From Ruegeria_C sp041537925 (GTDB taxonomy: Bacteria > Pseudomonadota > Alphaproteobacteria > Rhodobacterales > Rhodobacteraceae): 64,000 nt of DNA. The translations under genes were made by a program, and so were the position numbers. Positions 5,701 through 14,894 of the stretch are shown in pieces. The notes under the pieces were generated by a model. The model was not told where the DNA came from and did no database searches. It saw nothing but the letters and a program-made list of their open reading frames with translations. Location of the stretch: positions 62,001-126,000 of the forward strand of contig NZ_JBGOSH010000010.1 in the NCBI RefSeq assembly GCF_041537925.1, given 5' to 3'. Position 1 is the first letter of the stretch; every line of letters begins with the position of its first letter.

Positions 5701-8408
5701 CCAGTCTGACCACCACATATGATCCCGCTTGGGATGCGCTTTTTGGAGAGTTTCAGCTGATCCCTGACCTAAAGCCGCGGCCTGGTCAGAACTTTACGCG
5801 TTCTCAGCGGAGGCCGGCGCAACGATCGAGCGCATCCAGTGGGGCAGCTGGCATGATCGCCAATGCGCTTCTGACCAATCAGGCGATGGTCAAGATTGTC
5901 CGCGGTGGCGGCGTCACGGCATCCGGCCGTCTGGGCGGGCAGCTGTCCTATATCACGCGCAAGGGTACCGTTGAAATGGAGCGCGGAGATACCGGTGAAC
6001 TGTCTCATGGGATGGATGGCCTGCGCGACGTGCAAGACGAATGGGCAAAGGATTGGGCCCGGATGGATGCGCGTGTCACGAACTACAGTTATCACGTCAT
6101 CCTGTCTTACCCGAAGGACACGGACCGGGAGGCGGCCAAGCAGGCTGCGCGCAGCTTTGGCGAACGGTTGACGAATGGCGAATACGGCGACCGCTACAAA
6201 TATGTGATGGCCCATCACGACGACACTGGCCACCCACATACGCATCTGGTGATCAGCCGGGCAGGGACGTCGGGCAAGACCCTTCAGCTGAACCGGTACG
6301 GGATTACCCCCCAGGATCTACGAAAGCTGCAGGTTGAGACCGCGCGGGACGTTGGCATTGTCCTGACCGCCACCAGCCGGTTCAGCCGCAATCTGCGCCC
6401 CGAGCGCGAAAGCAACGCGCGGGTTCATGCATGGCGCGACGGTCGGGATCTGCGCGAGCGGCCAGCCCAAGAACGGCGCAGCGGTTTTCCGTTTTTTGGG
6501 ATCGGCCGACAGCAAGCCGCCGCGCCGGATCAGCTGCAGGTCATGAAGGATCAGCGCGATTCCGAATATGCCGCCCTGGGCGAAACACTCCGGTCGCATC
6601 ACGCCGGGGTCGCGCAGGGCACTTTCACAACCCAATACCCAGGGCGTGCCGAGACCCTTGGGGCCTTTAGCAAAGCTGTACTCGGCGCAGCAACAATCCT
6701 GGTGACGGACGGGGTTCTTAGATCAAAGGAAATCGACATGAATACGCAAGTCGCCAACCAGATGGACCCGGCCCAGGCGTCGGGAATAGACGGCGAGATG
6801 AGGGCCATTGGAACCGATGTTCGCGGGTTTATCACCGGCATGGACGCCAAGGCCGAGGCTATGGAGGATGAAGAAAAGCGCATCCAGACGGAAGCTGCGA
6901 TCTCTCGTGTCCTGCGGGATTATGAGCCGCTTATGGATGAAGAGACCAAGACATTCTTCGGCAAGCGCCTGGAGCGGGACGATGAGGTCGAGGTGGGCCG
7001 CGATGACATCGATCCAACGCGCCAGCGTCGGGCCGCCGAACAAGATGCAACAGATCCAACGCGCACCCAGCCCATCGGACAGGAACGGTCAGGCTCAGAT
7101 GGCCGGGAGCGGGCCGATGTAAACGATCCGCGCCGCGCGGCCACCAACGCGGTGCTGAAGGATGCAGACAGGCAGGTGGCCGAGCGGTTCGAGGCGATGG
7201 GTATCAATGGTGATCTGGTCTTGTCGCGCATCCGCAATGGTGCTGACGTGGACCGCCAGACGCGCGAGAATTGGTTTGAACGCGACGTGCGGACCTTGGC
7301 AAACGCATATTCGCTCAGCGAGAACCAGGCGCGGATCGACATGAAGGCCGCGTATAAGGATGCAGCCGAGGTTTACCGAGATGCCCGTGGCGAGATCCGC
7401 GCGATCAATCACGCCTTTGCCGAGGGCAGGGGGGATGAGTTCCTGAAGGACCGGGCCAATGTCGAGGGTCGGGTTCAGGACCGATCACCTGATCGCAATG
7501 ACAATGACGCCCGTCCGAGCCCAGAGCGGCAAAGCCAAGCCACACCCCCCCGTGCCACCGGGTCTGCGCCGCAACGTCCCGATCTGGACGCCGGTGTGCG
7601 GGGGCAGATCGTGAAGGCCGGTTTTGCGCTGTTCAAAGAAGACGAGAAAGACAGCATGTCGCCCTATGTTGATCTGAAGGTGGAGGGCCGTGACAAGCCG
7701 TTCCGCGTCTGGGGCGTTGATCTGTCCGACCTTATGCAGCGCGAAAACCTCAATATTGGTGACACCGCCACGCTTGCCCATGACGGGTACAAGAGGGTGA
7801 CGGTCAGCAAGATTAACAAGGAGACCGGCGAAGAGAAGACCATCGAGGCAAACCGCCGTGCCTGGAAAGCCACCGACATCGAGCGCGCGTCGCGTAAGGC
7901 AGACAGAGCCCAGAACACGGGCGACCAGCTGCAGCCCAATGGTGATGCTCTGCGCGACTCGTCCCGGCCGAGAACACCCCCACGTATCGAGCAGGGGACC
8001 GAGCGTGTCGAACAGATCGCGCAAACCGGTGTCACAGGCGTCATCATTGACGCGAAAGAAAGCCTGGTGCGTCCCGACGATCCGAGCAGCAAATCCTTCT
8101 ATGTGGATATGAAGGTTGAGGGCAAAGACGAGCCGGAACGGATCTGGGGCACCGCCCTGCAGGACCAGATGGCGCGGAACAATATCTCAATCGGTGACAC
8201 CGCCACGTTTGTCAAAGCGGGCAAAGAGGAAGTCACCCGCTCGCGCCGGAACCCGGAGACCGACGAACCGGAGCGCGTCAATGTCACCCGCACGGCCTGG
8301 GATGTGAAGAACGTCGATCGACAGATTGACCGTGATCCGGCTGTGCAAGAGCAGCGGCGCCGGGAGCGGGAGGAACGCGCCAAGGGTGACCGGAGTATGA
8401 GCCGATGA
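5697..8408 (+). CDS. VirD2/MobA-type relaxase with duplicated C-terminal domain
   Basis: A 903-residue conjugative relaxase that nicks oriT and pilots the T-strand. The candidate nicking Tyr is Y85 in GGQLSYITRKG. The metal-binding motif III lies at 173-183 (HHDDTGHPHTHL; H174, H181 and H183 expected). Residues about 275-620 are long, acidic and mostly helical. Residues about 634-735 and 780-880 are a tandem duplication (YVDLKVEGRDKPFRVWGVDL versus YVDMKVEGKDEPERIWGTAL, each followed by a GDTAT motif), an OB-like fold resembling polyvalent-protein-associated domains. It is coupled by ATGA to the MobC-like gene and to virB11. The relaxase assignment is firm; the role of the repeats is inference. 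Confidence 0.92.
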   Translation: MTSLTTTYDPAWDALFGEFQLIPDLKPRPGQNFTRSQRRPAQRSSASSGAAGMIANALLTNQAMVKIVRGGGVTASGRLGGQLSYITRKGTVEMERGDTGELSHGMDGLRDVQDEWAKDWARMDARVTNYSYHVILSYPKDTDREAAKQAARSFGERLTNGEYGDRYKYVMAHHDDTGHPHTHLVISRAGTSGKTLQLNRYGITPQDLRKLQVETARDVGIVLTATSRFSRNLRPERESNARVHAWRDGRDLRERPAQERRSGFPFFGIGRQQAAAPDQLQVMKDQRDSEYAALGETLRSHHAGVAQGTFTTQYPGRAETLGAFSKAVLGAATILVTDGVLRSKEIDMNTQVANQMDPAQASGIDGEMRAIGTDVRGFITGMDAKAEAMEDEEKRIQTEAAISRVLRDYEPLMDEETKTFFGKRLERDDEVEVGRDDIDPTRQRRAAEQDATDPTRTQPIGQERSGSDGRERADVNDPRRAATNAVLKDADRQVAERFEAMGINGDLVLSRIRNGADVDRQTRENWFERDVRTLANAYSLSENQARIDMKAAYKDAAEVYRDARGEIRAINHAFAEGRGDEFLKDRANVEGRVQDRSPDRNDNDARPSPERQSQATPPRATGSAPQRPDLDAGVRGQIVKAGFALFKEDEKDSMSPYVDLKVEGRDKPFRVWGVDLSDLMQRENLNIGDTATLAHDGYKRVTVSKINKETGEEKTIEANRRAWKATDIERASRKADRAQNTGDQLQPNGDALRDSSRPRTPPRIEQGTERVEQIAQTGVTGVIIDAKESLVRPDDPSSKSFYVDMKVEGKDEPERIWGTALQDQMARNNISIGDTATFVKAGKEEVTRSRRNPETDEPERVNVTRTAWDVKNVDRQIDRDPAVQEQRRREREERAKGDRSMSR

Positions 8409-9382
8409 GCCGTCATCTTGAAAGTACGTTGAATAAGGTGTTCGGAGAGCAATTGCTCTCCGATCCACTCTTGTCTGAAATCGTCCTGAATCCGGACGGC
8501 AGAATCTGGATCGAGCGCAGTGGTGAGCCCGCCATGCGCCAGCTGGACGAGCGCATGAGTGAAGATGATGCAGAGGCGCTTGCGCACGACCTGGCCGGCG
8601 GTAATCCCATCTCGGCAAACACTCCGCTGGCCGGATCGCAGTTCGAAATCGACGGCTCATTGTGGCGGGCACAGGTCGCGGTCAAACCCGCTGTTGAAGA
8701 TGGTGTTGCATTTGCCCTGCGTCGAGCCGTGGCAAAGCAACTGTCGCTCGATGATCTGATGCAGGGCTTGCCGGACCTGGATGCGAACATGGACGATCTG
8801 AAATCGGGTACCGACCCTGCGGATGAGGCTGTTTTCGAGGCATACGAGAACAAAGGCTTTGGCGAATTCCTGCGAGCGGCCGTCAAGGCCAAATGGAACA
8901 TCTTACTATCGGGCGGGACATCCTCCGGCAAAACGACCTGGTTGCGCGCCTGTCTTGGCGAAGTCGACTACTCAGAGCGGATCATGACCATCGAGGACGT
9001 GCTGGAAATCCGGCCCGCCCAGCCCAATACGGTGTCTCTGGTGGTGAACAAGAACGCATCGAGCAGCGATCTATTGAAAGCCTGTCTCCGGTTCCGGCCG
9101 GAGCGGATCATCATGGGGGAGCTGCGCGGTGCCGAAGCCTATGATTTCCTGTCCGCGATCAACTCAGGCCATCCGGGCGGGATTTCCACCCTGCACGCCG
9201 CATCACCGGAATCCGCCCTGTCACGCCTGGCTCTGATGGTTCTGCAGGCGGATACCGGCCTGACCTATTCCGAGATCCTTGAATACTGCCGCTCGATGAT
9301 CGATGTGATTGTCCAGTTTCGGAAAACGGGGGACCAAAGGCGACCGGTCGCGGTCAGGGTACTACGTCAAAAAGTCAATTGA
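8405..9382 (+). CDS. virB11: VirB11-type T4SS traffic ATPase
   Basis: A 325-residue hexameric ATPase of the VirB11/TrbB family that sits at the inner face of the T4SS and switches between pilus assembly and DNA transfer. Walker A is GGTSSGKTT (about 170-178). The Asp box (MTIEDVLEI), Walker B region (RIIMGELRGAEAYDFL) and His box (GHPGGISTLHA) are all present, and the length is normal. It overlaps the relaxase by 4 bases. It is separated from the other vir genes by about 12 kb of metabolic genes and lies on the opposite strand. Confidence 0.95.
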   Translation: MSRHLESTLNKVFGEQLLSDPLLSEIVLNPDGRIWIERSGEPAMRQLDERMSEDDAEALAHDLAGGNPISANTPLAGSQFEIDGSLWRAQVAVKPAVEDGVAFALRRAVAKQLSLDDLMQGLPDLDANMDDLKSGTDPADEAVFEAYENKGFGEFLRAAVKAKWNILLSGGTSSGKTTWLRACLGEVDYSERIMTIEDVLEIRPAQPNTVSLVVNKNASSSDLLKACLRFRPERIIMGELRGAEAYDFLSAINSGHPGGISTLHAASPESALSRLALMVLQADTGLTYSEILEYCRSMIDVIVQFRKTGDQRRPVAVRVLRQKVN

Positions 9383-9808
9383 GGGGTCCTTTGCTGTGCA
9401 GGGCGAAATGACACTCTAAGCATTTTTTGGTTAGCCGCCGTTAGCGCTAAGCGCAGCGGATTCAACGAAAGAGCCCAACCTGTAAATTCGGATTCTTCGC
9501 TGCACGCGCACGCAGCACGGAAAATGCCGCACTCGCGTTGGATACACCGCCGCACGATAGCGAGAATAGCGGCCATTGATGGTTGGTGCAGCGAAGATGA
9601 AAACCTCAATTAACCGGTCGCGGACAAACTGGACATCCGCATGTATGCTCCGGAGGGTCGCAGTCAGCCCCAAACTAGGCATTCCCAACTAGACTTTTGA
9701 GTTCCCGAGATGCGCACCGACCTTTTATCGCGCTGATACGGATTACGCCTAAACCCTGTGCCGCACTTGTGGTCATAACTTGGCCGAATGGCCGTTTGGA
9801 GAAACATG
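9383..9808. other. gene-free junction between transfer block and metabolic insert
   Basis: 426 bp with no convincing gene. It contains TTCGCTGC (9496-9503) and its reverse complement GCAGCGAA (9588-9595); the same 8-mer recurs in the other decayed spacers flanking this insert. It looks like degraded sequence at an insertion boundary. Confidence 0.4.
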
Positions 9809-10723
9809 TCAAATGTTCTGCAGCTCAAAGACTTCTCGTTCCAACCAAGCTCTGAAATGTTCGATGGCGGGATTGGAAGCCGCATGTTCAGATTTGTAGA
9901 TGAGTTTGTAAGACGCTTCCGGGCGGATGTACTGCTCTGACAGGATAGTAATTCGGCCACGTGAAACATCGCCTTTGACCAGTGAACATTCGGCCATCCC
10001 AATACCTTGTCCGGAGCGAACAGCCTCTAGTATCGTGTGCTGGTCATCGAAGATAAGATTCTGGACAGGTGCCTTGCCCTCGGAACCGAATTTCTTCTGC
10101 CATTCTTCCCAATCGCTCATATCGCGGTAGTGAAGCCGGGCTATACCGGTATCAGATAAGATATCTACTGCCATCCTGCCTTCTTCAATCAATGCGGGAT
10201 TGCAAATCGGAACAAGCTTCTCCTTCAGGATTTCTACGGATTTTGCATTCGCGGGCGGGTGAATGCAGTATCTGATCAACACGTCTTCGGCGCCCAGCGA
10301 TGCCACATCGGGCTCAAGATTGCTCAGATGCAGTTGCAGGCCCGGATTGGCGCTCATGAACTCGGAAATCCGCGGCGCGATGACCTTCATCGCGAAGAAC
10401 GGTCCCGAACGCACCCGCAAAATCCGCGCTTCGTGCCGCTGGGTGACCAAAGCCAGCGTTTCAGAAAGCTCATCGAAGCTTCTGCTGCACACTTCCTTCA
10501 GAACCTCGCCTGCCGGTTCGAGCAAAACACCGTTTCGTGTGCGCCTGAACAAACGCGTTCCCAGACGGTCCTCAAGCTGCTTGATCTGGTGGCTGACCGC
10601 GCCCTGGCTGACGGCAAGCTCTTCTGCGGCAAGCGTAAAGCTCTGGAAATGGGCGGCCGCCTCGAACGCCCGTAATCCCCGCAGATGGGTCAGCAGCCGC
10701 CGCAAGTCACGCGGCCGACTCAT
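9809..10723 (-). CDS. LysR-family regulator (GcvA type)
   Basis: A 304-residue LysR-type regulator. The N-terminal winged HTH (LRGLRAFEAAAHFQSFTLAAEEL, SQGAVSHQIKQLEDRLGTRLF) is followed by a periplasmic-binding-like effector domain with the GcvA-group ending (RPEASYKLIY, AIEHFRAWLEREV). I choose ATG 10723, which has GAGGA 10 bases upstream; ATG 10741 and further in-frame starts upstream lack a ribosome site. It is divergent from the ABC transporter/arginine operon and very likely its activator, with a guanidino or basic amino acid as inducer (inference). Confidence 0.9.
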   Translation of the reverse strand: MSRPRDLRRLLTHLRGLRAFEAAAHFQSFTLAAEELAVSQGAVSHQIKQLEDRLGTRLFRRTRNGVLLEPAGEVLKEVCSRSFDELSETLALVTQRHEARILRVRSGPFFAMKVIAPRISEFMSANPGLQLHLSNLEPDVASLGAEDVLIRYCIHPPANAKSVEILKEKLVPICNPALIEEGRMAVDILSDTGIARLHYRDMSDWEEWQKKFGSEGKAPVQNLIFDDQHTILEAVRSGQGIGMAECSLVKGDVSRGRITILSEQYIRPEASYKLIYKSEHAASNPAIEHFRAWLEREVFELQNI

Positions 10724-10855
10724 ATCATTAGTTTTCCTCATATCTAATAATAGTTCTTTTGCTTTGATCAGGGCAATAGCCAACGAATAATAGTACTCGG
10801 CAACAGTGACCCTTTGGACGGGTTAGAAAAACTAATCTCTGTGGGAGGAGACGAC
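10724..10855. promoter_or_regulatory. divergent LysR/transport operon control region
   Basis: 132 bp, AT-rich next to the lysR start. It contains direct repeats TAATAATAGTT (10745-10755) and GAATAATAGTA (10784-10794), and CATATCATTAG next to CATATCTAATA (about 10721-10750). These are candidate regulator contacts; no clean T-N11-A palindrome was fixed. Confidence 0.4.
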
Positions 10856-11650
10856 ATGCACACACTCACAAAATCACTTGCATCCGCAACGTTCGGTCTG
10901 GTTCTGAGCGTCGGGATGGCCCATGCCGAAAAGATTCGCATTGGCACAGAGGGCGCATACGCCCCGTTCAACTTTGTTTCGGAAAGCGGCGCAGTCGAAG
11001 GGTTTGACATTGATATCGTCAGTGCCATCTGCGCCGAGATGCAGGTTGAATGCGAATGGAGCACCCATGACTGGGGCGGCATCATTCCGGCACTGAATGC
11101 GGGCAAGTTCGACGTCATGGCGGCTTCGATGGCGATCACCGAAGCGCGGATGGAGAAGGTAAACTTCTCGAACCCCTACTACTTCAATACGATGCGGTTC
11201 GCGGCGCTCAAGGAACTGGGCCTGACCGAGGCCACCCCGGAATCGCTGGATGGCATGGTCATCGGCACCCAGTCAGGCTCGGTTGCCGGGAAGGTGCTGC
11301 AAGAGCACTTCTCCAACAGCGAGGTCAAGCTTTACCCCAAGCTAGGCGAAGCGTTCCTAGACATGGAAAGCGGCCGCGTTGATCTGGTTCTGGAATCCAA
11401 GTTCGCCATCGGTGACTGGATGGCCGACGGCGTCGACTGCTGTGACTTTGTCGGAGAAGAGTTCCTGCTGGATGGAACCCTTGGTGCCGGGCTGGCTTTC
11501 CGCAAGGACGACACCGAGTTGCAGGCCCGCGTGAACGAGGCTCTGGCCACGATCGTCGAGAACGGCACCTATGACGAAATCCGGTCCCGTTATTTCGCCT
11601 TCGACATCATGGGTCAGCCGAAATACGTGAGCGAGCTTTACGGTCAATAA
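10856..11650 (+). CDS. polar amino-acid ABC transporter, periplasmic binding protein
   Basis: A 264-residue family-3 solute-binding protein (lysine/arginine/ornithine or opine type). A signal peptide ends at AHA-E (residues 1-22). The mature start IRIGTEGAYAPFNF, then GFDIDIVSAICAEM and DWGGIIPALNAGKFDVMAASMAIT, are classic for the family; the CEWS and DCCDF Cys are seen in the opine/octopine-like subgroup. ATG 10856 has GGGAGGAG just upstream. First gene of the operon, and likely the most expressed given the terminator-like hairpin after it. Periplasmic; substrate inferred as arginine or a derivative. Confidence 0.93.
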   Translation: MHTLTKSLASATFGLVLSVGMAHAEKIRIGTEGAYAPFNFVSESGAVEGFDIDIVSAICAEMQVECEWSTHDWGGIIPALNAGKFDVMAASMAITEARMEKVNFSNPYYFNTMRFAALKELGLTEATPESLDGMVIGTQSGSVAGKVLQEHFSNSEVKLYPKLGEAFLDMESGRVDLVLESKFAIGDWMADGVDCCDFVGEEFLLDGTLGAGLAFRKDDTELQARVNEALATIVENGTYDEIRSRYFAFDIMGQPKYVSELYGQ

Positions 11651-11695
11651 AGTCAATAAAGGCGACGCCACCACTCACTTGGGCGTCACTACCGA

Positions 11696-11730
11696 GACGG
11701 GCCGCTCTCTCCCCCCGGCCCGTCTTTTTC
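11696..11730 (+). terminator. terminator/attenuator between binding protein and permeases
   Basis: GACGGGCCG and CGGCCCGTC form a 9-bp stem (11696-11704/11716-11724) followed by five T. It is inside the operon, 26 bp before the first permease start, so it probably cuts distal expression to give excess binding protein. Confidence 0.8.
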
Positions 11731-11755
11731 TTCCGATTCAATGACGAGGAACGAC

Positions 11756-12481
11756 ATGGACGTGTTCTCTTTGCTTGCATACGGGGACAACGGATGGGGT
11801 GACGAGTTGTTGCATGGGCTGGGCATCACGCTGGCCTTGTCGATTGCAACCTTTCCCGTCGCGATCCTCCTTTCTTTCCTGATCCATTGGGCCAAGGTCT
11901 CGCCCTACAAGGCGCTGCGTATCTTTGGCCGCAGCTATGCGACCGTTTTCAAAAGCCTGCCCGAGATCCTGACCCTGCTGATCATCTACTTTCAGTCTCA
12001 GGTGATCATTTCCTGGGTCGCCGGTTGGCTTGTGCCCGGCAGCACCTTTTCGATCAGCCCGTTTCTGGCTGGTCTGATTGCCCTGAGTCTGGTGATCAGC
12101 GCTTATGGCAGCGAGGTTGTGCGCGCCGCGTTCAATGCCGTTGGCAGGGGGCAGCTTGAGGCCGCGCAATCCTTGGGCATGTCGCCGTTCAACGCGTTTT
12201 TCAAAGTCATCCTGCCTCAGCTCTGGCGCCATGCGATACCGGGGTTCGGCAACCTTTGGGTGATCCTGCTGAAAGACACCTCGCTGGTGTCGGTTATCGC
12301 GCTGCATGACATCACGCATGTCGCGACCCTGGCCATCAACACGACGCGTGAGCCGTTCTTTTTCTACCTGGTCATCGCGACCGTCTACATCCTGCTTGTG
12401 ACGCTGTCATCCCGCGCCCAGAAGCGCATGGAACAGCGCGCCTCACGCGGCTTCGTGAAAGTGGAGACCAGCAATGCTTGA
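11756..12481 (+). CDS. polar amino-acid ABC transporter permease (HisQ-like)
   Basis: A 241-residue inner-membrane permease with about five hydrophobic segments and the EAA loop (AVGRGQLEAAQSLGMSPFNAF...LPQ) that contacts the ATPase. The family-typical TVFKSLPEILTLLIIYF segment is also present. The start at ATG 11756 has GAGGA upstream; an ATG at 11741 lies within it. It overlaps the next permease by 8 bases, so the two are co-translated and presumably form the heterodimer channel for the binding protein at 10856. Confidence 0.93.
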   Translation: MDVFSLLAYGDNGWGDELLHGLGITLALSIATFPVAILLSFLIHWAKVSPYKALRIFGRSYATVFKSLPEILTLLIIYFQSQVIISWVAGWLVPGSTFSISPFLAGLIALSLVISAYGSEVVRAAFNAVGRGQLEAAQSLGMSPFNAFFKVILPQLWRHAIPGFGNLWVILLKDTSLVSVIALHDITHVATLAINTTREPFFFYLVIATVYILLVTLSSRAQKRMEQRASRGFVKVETSNA

Positions 12482-13148
12482 GTTGTGGTTCGACTATCGG
12501 GAACTCTGGTGGAGCGGCCTCGTCACCACTGCGTCGCTGACGGTTCTGGCAATTTTCTTCGGGTTCCTCCTGGCCCTGCCCATCGGTTTTGCCCGCTCGA
12601 AATCCAAGGGCATTCTGGGTTGGCTGGCGCTTGGCTACACGAACCTGTTTCGCGGCATGCCGCTGCTGGTTCTGTTGTTTCTCGTCTACTACGGCGTTGG
12701 TCAGTTCAACCGTGAGCTTCGCGCGATTGGCCTGTGGTGGTTTTTCCGGGATGCTTGGTACTGTGGGCTTCTGGCGCTGGTGCTGAACACCGCCGCCTAT
12801 CAGGCCGAGATCATTCGCGGCAGTCTGGATACCATCTCAACCTCGATTCAGGAAACCAATCAGGCGCTGAACCTGACGCGCTGGACCGCGTTCCGCCGGG
12901 TCCTACTGCCGATTGCCTTTGCCAAGGCCCTGCCCGCCATCGGGAACGAGTTCATCCTGCTGCTGAAGGCGACATCACTGCTGGCGATCATCACCGTGTT
13001 CGACCTGATGGGACAGGCTCGATACATCTTTTCCGAGACCTTCGACCTGAAAGTCTACTACGTCGCCGCCGTGCAATATCTGCTGCTGGTTCTGGCAATA
13101 GAATGGGGTCTGCGTCGTCTCGAGGCGCGCATCAAATGGATGGCCTGA
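12474..13148 (+). CDS. polar amino-acid ABC transporter permease (HisM-like)
   Basis: A 224-residue inner-membrane permease. The TNLFRGMPLLVLLFLVYYG signature of the amino-acid permease family is near residues 57-75, and an EAA-like loop (SISTSIQETNQALNLTRWTAFRRVLLPIA) follows. It is a partner of the preceding permease (8-bp overlap) and is followed 21 bp later by the ATPase. Substrate as for the operon. Confidence 0.92.
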   Translation: MLELWFDYRELWWSGLVTTASLTVLAIFFGFLLALPIGFARSKSKGILGWLALGYTNLFRGMPLLVLLFLVYYGVGQFNRELRAIGLWWFFRDAWYCGLLALVLNTAAYQAEIIRGSLDTISTSIQETNQALNLTRWTAFRRVLLPIAFAKALPAIGNEFILLLKATSLLAIITVFDLMGQARYIFSETFDLKVYYVAAVQYLLLVLAIEWGLRRLEARIKWMA

Positions 13149-13169
13149 CGGGCCGAAATGGGTGAAATC

Positions 13170-13916
13170 ATGTCTTCAACCGATATCGCGATCAAATTCG
13201 AGACTCTGAACAAGCATTACGGTAGCTACCATGCGCTTGTAGACATCAATCTGGAGGTCGCGCGCGGCGAAAAGATTGTGGTCTGCGGCCCGTCCGGGTC
13301 CGGGAAATCCACTCTGATCCGCTGCGTAAACGGGTTGGAGCCGCACCAGTCAGGCAAGCTGACCGTCGATGGCATTCTGCTGGATGACAGCAAGACTGCG
13401 GTGCGGGACATTCGTGACCATGTCGGGATGTGCTTTCAGCATTTCAACTTGTTTCCGCATCTGAGCGTTCTGGACAATTGCACGCTGTCGCCAATCTGCA
13501 CCCACAAGATACCCAAGGCCGAGGCCGAGGCGACCGCGATGGAGTTCCTGACAAAGGTCAGAATGGACCAGCACGCGCATAAATACCCCTCGCAACTGTC
13601 GGGCGGCCAGCAGCAGCGCGTCGCGATCGCCCGCAGCCTGTGCATGAAACCCGACATCATGCTGTTTGACGAGCCGACCTCGGCCCTGGACCCGGAGTCG
13701 ATCTCGGAAGTGCTCGACGTCATGAGCGATCTGGCAAAGGGCGGCATGACGATGATGTGCGTCACCCATGAGATGGGGTTTGCCCGAAAAGTCGCGGACC
13801 GGATCGTCTTTATGGACGCGGGCGAAATTGTCGAGATTGCCGACCCCGAGAGCTTTTTCACCAACCCGCAGCACCAGCGCTCGCGCAAGTTCCTCGACCA
13901 AGTCATCAATCATTGA
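13170..13916 (+). CDS. polar amino-acid ABC transporter ATP-binding protein (GlnQ/HisP-like)
   Basis: A 248-residue ABC ATPase. Walker A is GPSGSGKST (about 39-47), the Q-loop is CFQHFNLFPH, the signature is LSGGQQQRV, Walker B is IMLFDEPTSALDPE and the switch His is VTHEMGF. It powers import by the two permeases upstream. Of two close ATGs (13158, 13170) I prefer 13170, which has GGGTGA four bases upstream. It is followed 9 bp later by the ureohydrolase gene. Confidence 0.94.
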   Translation: MSSTDIAIKFETLNKHYGSYHALVDINLEVARGEKIVVCGPSGSGKSTLIRCVNGLEPHQSGKLTVDGILLDDSKTAVRDIRDHVGMCFQHFNLFPHLSVLDNCTLSPICTHKIPKAEAEATAMEFLTKVRMDQHAHKYPSQLSGGQQQRVAIARSLCMKPDIMLFDEPTSALDPESISEVLDVMSDLAKGGMTMMCVTHEMGFARKVADRIVFMDAGEIVEIADPESFFTNPQHQRSRKFLDQVINH

Positions 13917-13925
13917 GGCCACATC

Positions 13926-14894
13926 ATGAAAATTCAGTCAGATGACACCACCTTTGGACACGAGGGGGTTTTCCAGACGGCCACCGGCCCGGACGGCACC
14001 CACGTCGAGATGCCCTATTCCGGCATCCGCACCTTTCTGCGCCGCCGCCCTACAGTCGATATGCAGGGCGTCGATATCGGCGTTTACGGCATCCCTTTTG
14101 ACCTGACGACCTCTGGCCGTCCGGGCGCGCGACTGGGGCCGAGCGCCCTGCGCGAAGCGTCGACTCAACTGGCTTGGGGCGAGGTCTGGCCCTGGGATTT
14201 TGACCCGTTCAATATTCTTTCAGTCGTGGATTGCGGCGACGTACCGTTCCGGCGCGGTCAGGTTGAACAGATGCGCGACAGCGCCATCGCCATGGCGCGG
14301 CACATTTCGACCGCGGGTGCCGGCACGCTGATGCTGGGCGGGGATCATTGCACCACCTACACCGCCCTGAAAGCGCATGCGGAAAAACACGGGCCTTTGG
14401 CGCTGGTGCAGTTCGACGCCCATCGCGACACCCAGAAAAGCGACTGGTTCGATCACGGCACCTTTGTCCATCATGCTATGCAGATAGGATTGATCGACCC
14501 CGAACACTCCGTGCAGATCGGCATCCGCACCTTCTATGACGACGACGACCCGATCACGGTGTTGTACCGCGACTGGATGCACGATCACGGCTGGAAGGGC
14601 GCGCTTGAAAAAGTGCGCGTGGTGGTCGGTGACCGTCCGGCCTATCTGACCATCGACGTCGACAGCCTTGATCCGGCCTACGCACCCGGTACGGGCACAC
14701 CGGTGGTGGACGGGCTGACCCCGAATGACATCATCCAGTTCCTGCGGAACAGCGTGGACATGAACTTTGTCGGCATGGATATCGTCGAAGTGTCACCGCC
14801 CTATGACCATGCGGACATCACCGCATTGCTTGGGGCGTCTCTGGCGCTGGAATACATCTGCGCCCGCGCGGCCCAACGGAAAGGTGCCGCATGA
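13926..14894 (+). CDS. arginase/agmatinase-family ureohydrolase
   Basis: A 322-residue binuclear Mn ureohydrolase. Metal ligands are visible in GGDHC, DAHRD, a nearby His (DHGTFVHH) and DVDSLDPAYAPGTG, and the family signature continues in GMDIVEVSPPYDHADITALLGA. It cleaves a guanidino group to urea plus an amine. Within this operon (arginine-type importer upstream, D-arginine-dehydrogenase-like enzyme downstream) the likely substrates are agmatine, arginine, guanidinobutyrate or 2-ketoarginine; sequence alone does not decide. It overlaps the next gene by ATGA. No downstream urease or urea transporter is seen in the window. Confidence 0.93.
   Translation: MKIQSDDTTFGHEGVFQTATGPDGTHVEMPYSGIRTFLRRRPTVDMQGVDIGVYGIPFDLTTSGRPGARLGPSALREASTQLAWGEVWPWDFDPFNILSVVDCGDVPFRRGQVEQMRDSAIAMARHISTAGAGTLMLGGDHCTTYTALKAHAEKHGPLALVQFDAHRDTQKSDWFDHGTFVHHAMQIGLIDPEHSVQIGIRTFYDDDDPITVLYRDWMHDHGWKGALEKVRVVVGDRPAYLTIDVDSLDPAYAPGTGTPVVDGLTPNDIIQFLRNSVDMNFVGMDIVEVSPPYDHADITALLGASLALEYICARAAQRKGAA

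Noticed and set aside
10259..10790. 138- and 175-codon + strand ORFs opposite lysR
   Set aside because: Typical GC-rich shadow frames of a strong LysR gene.
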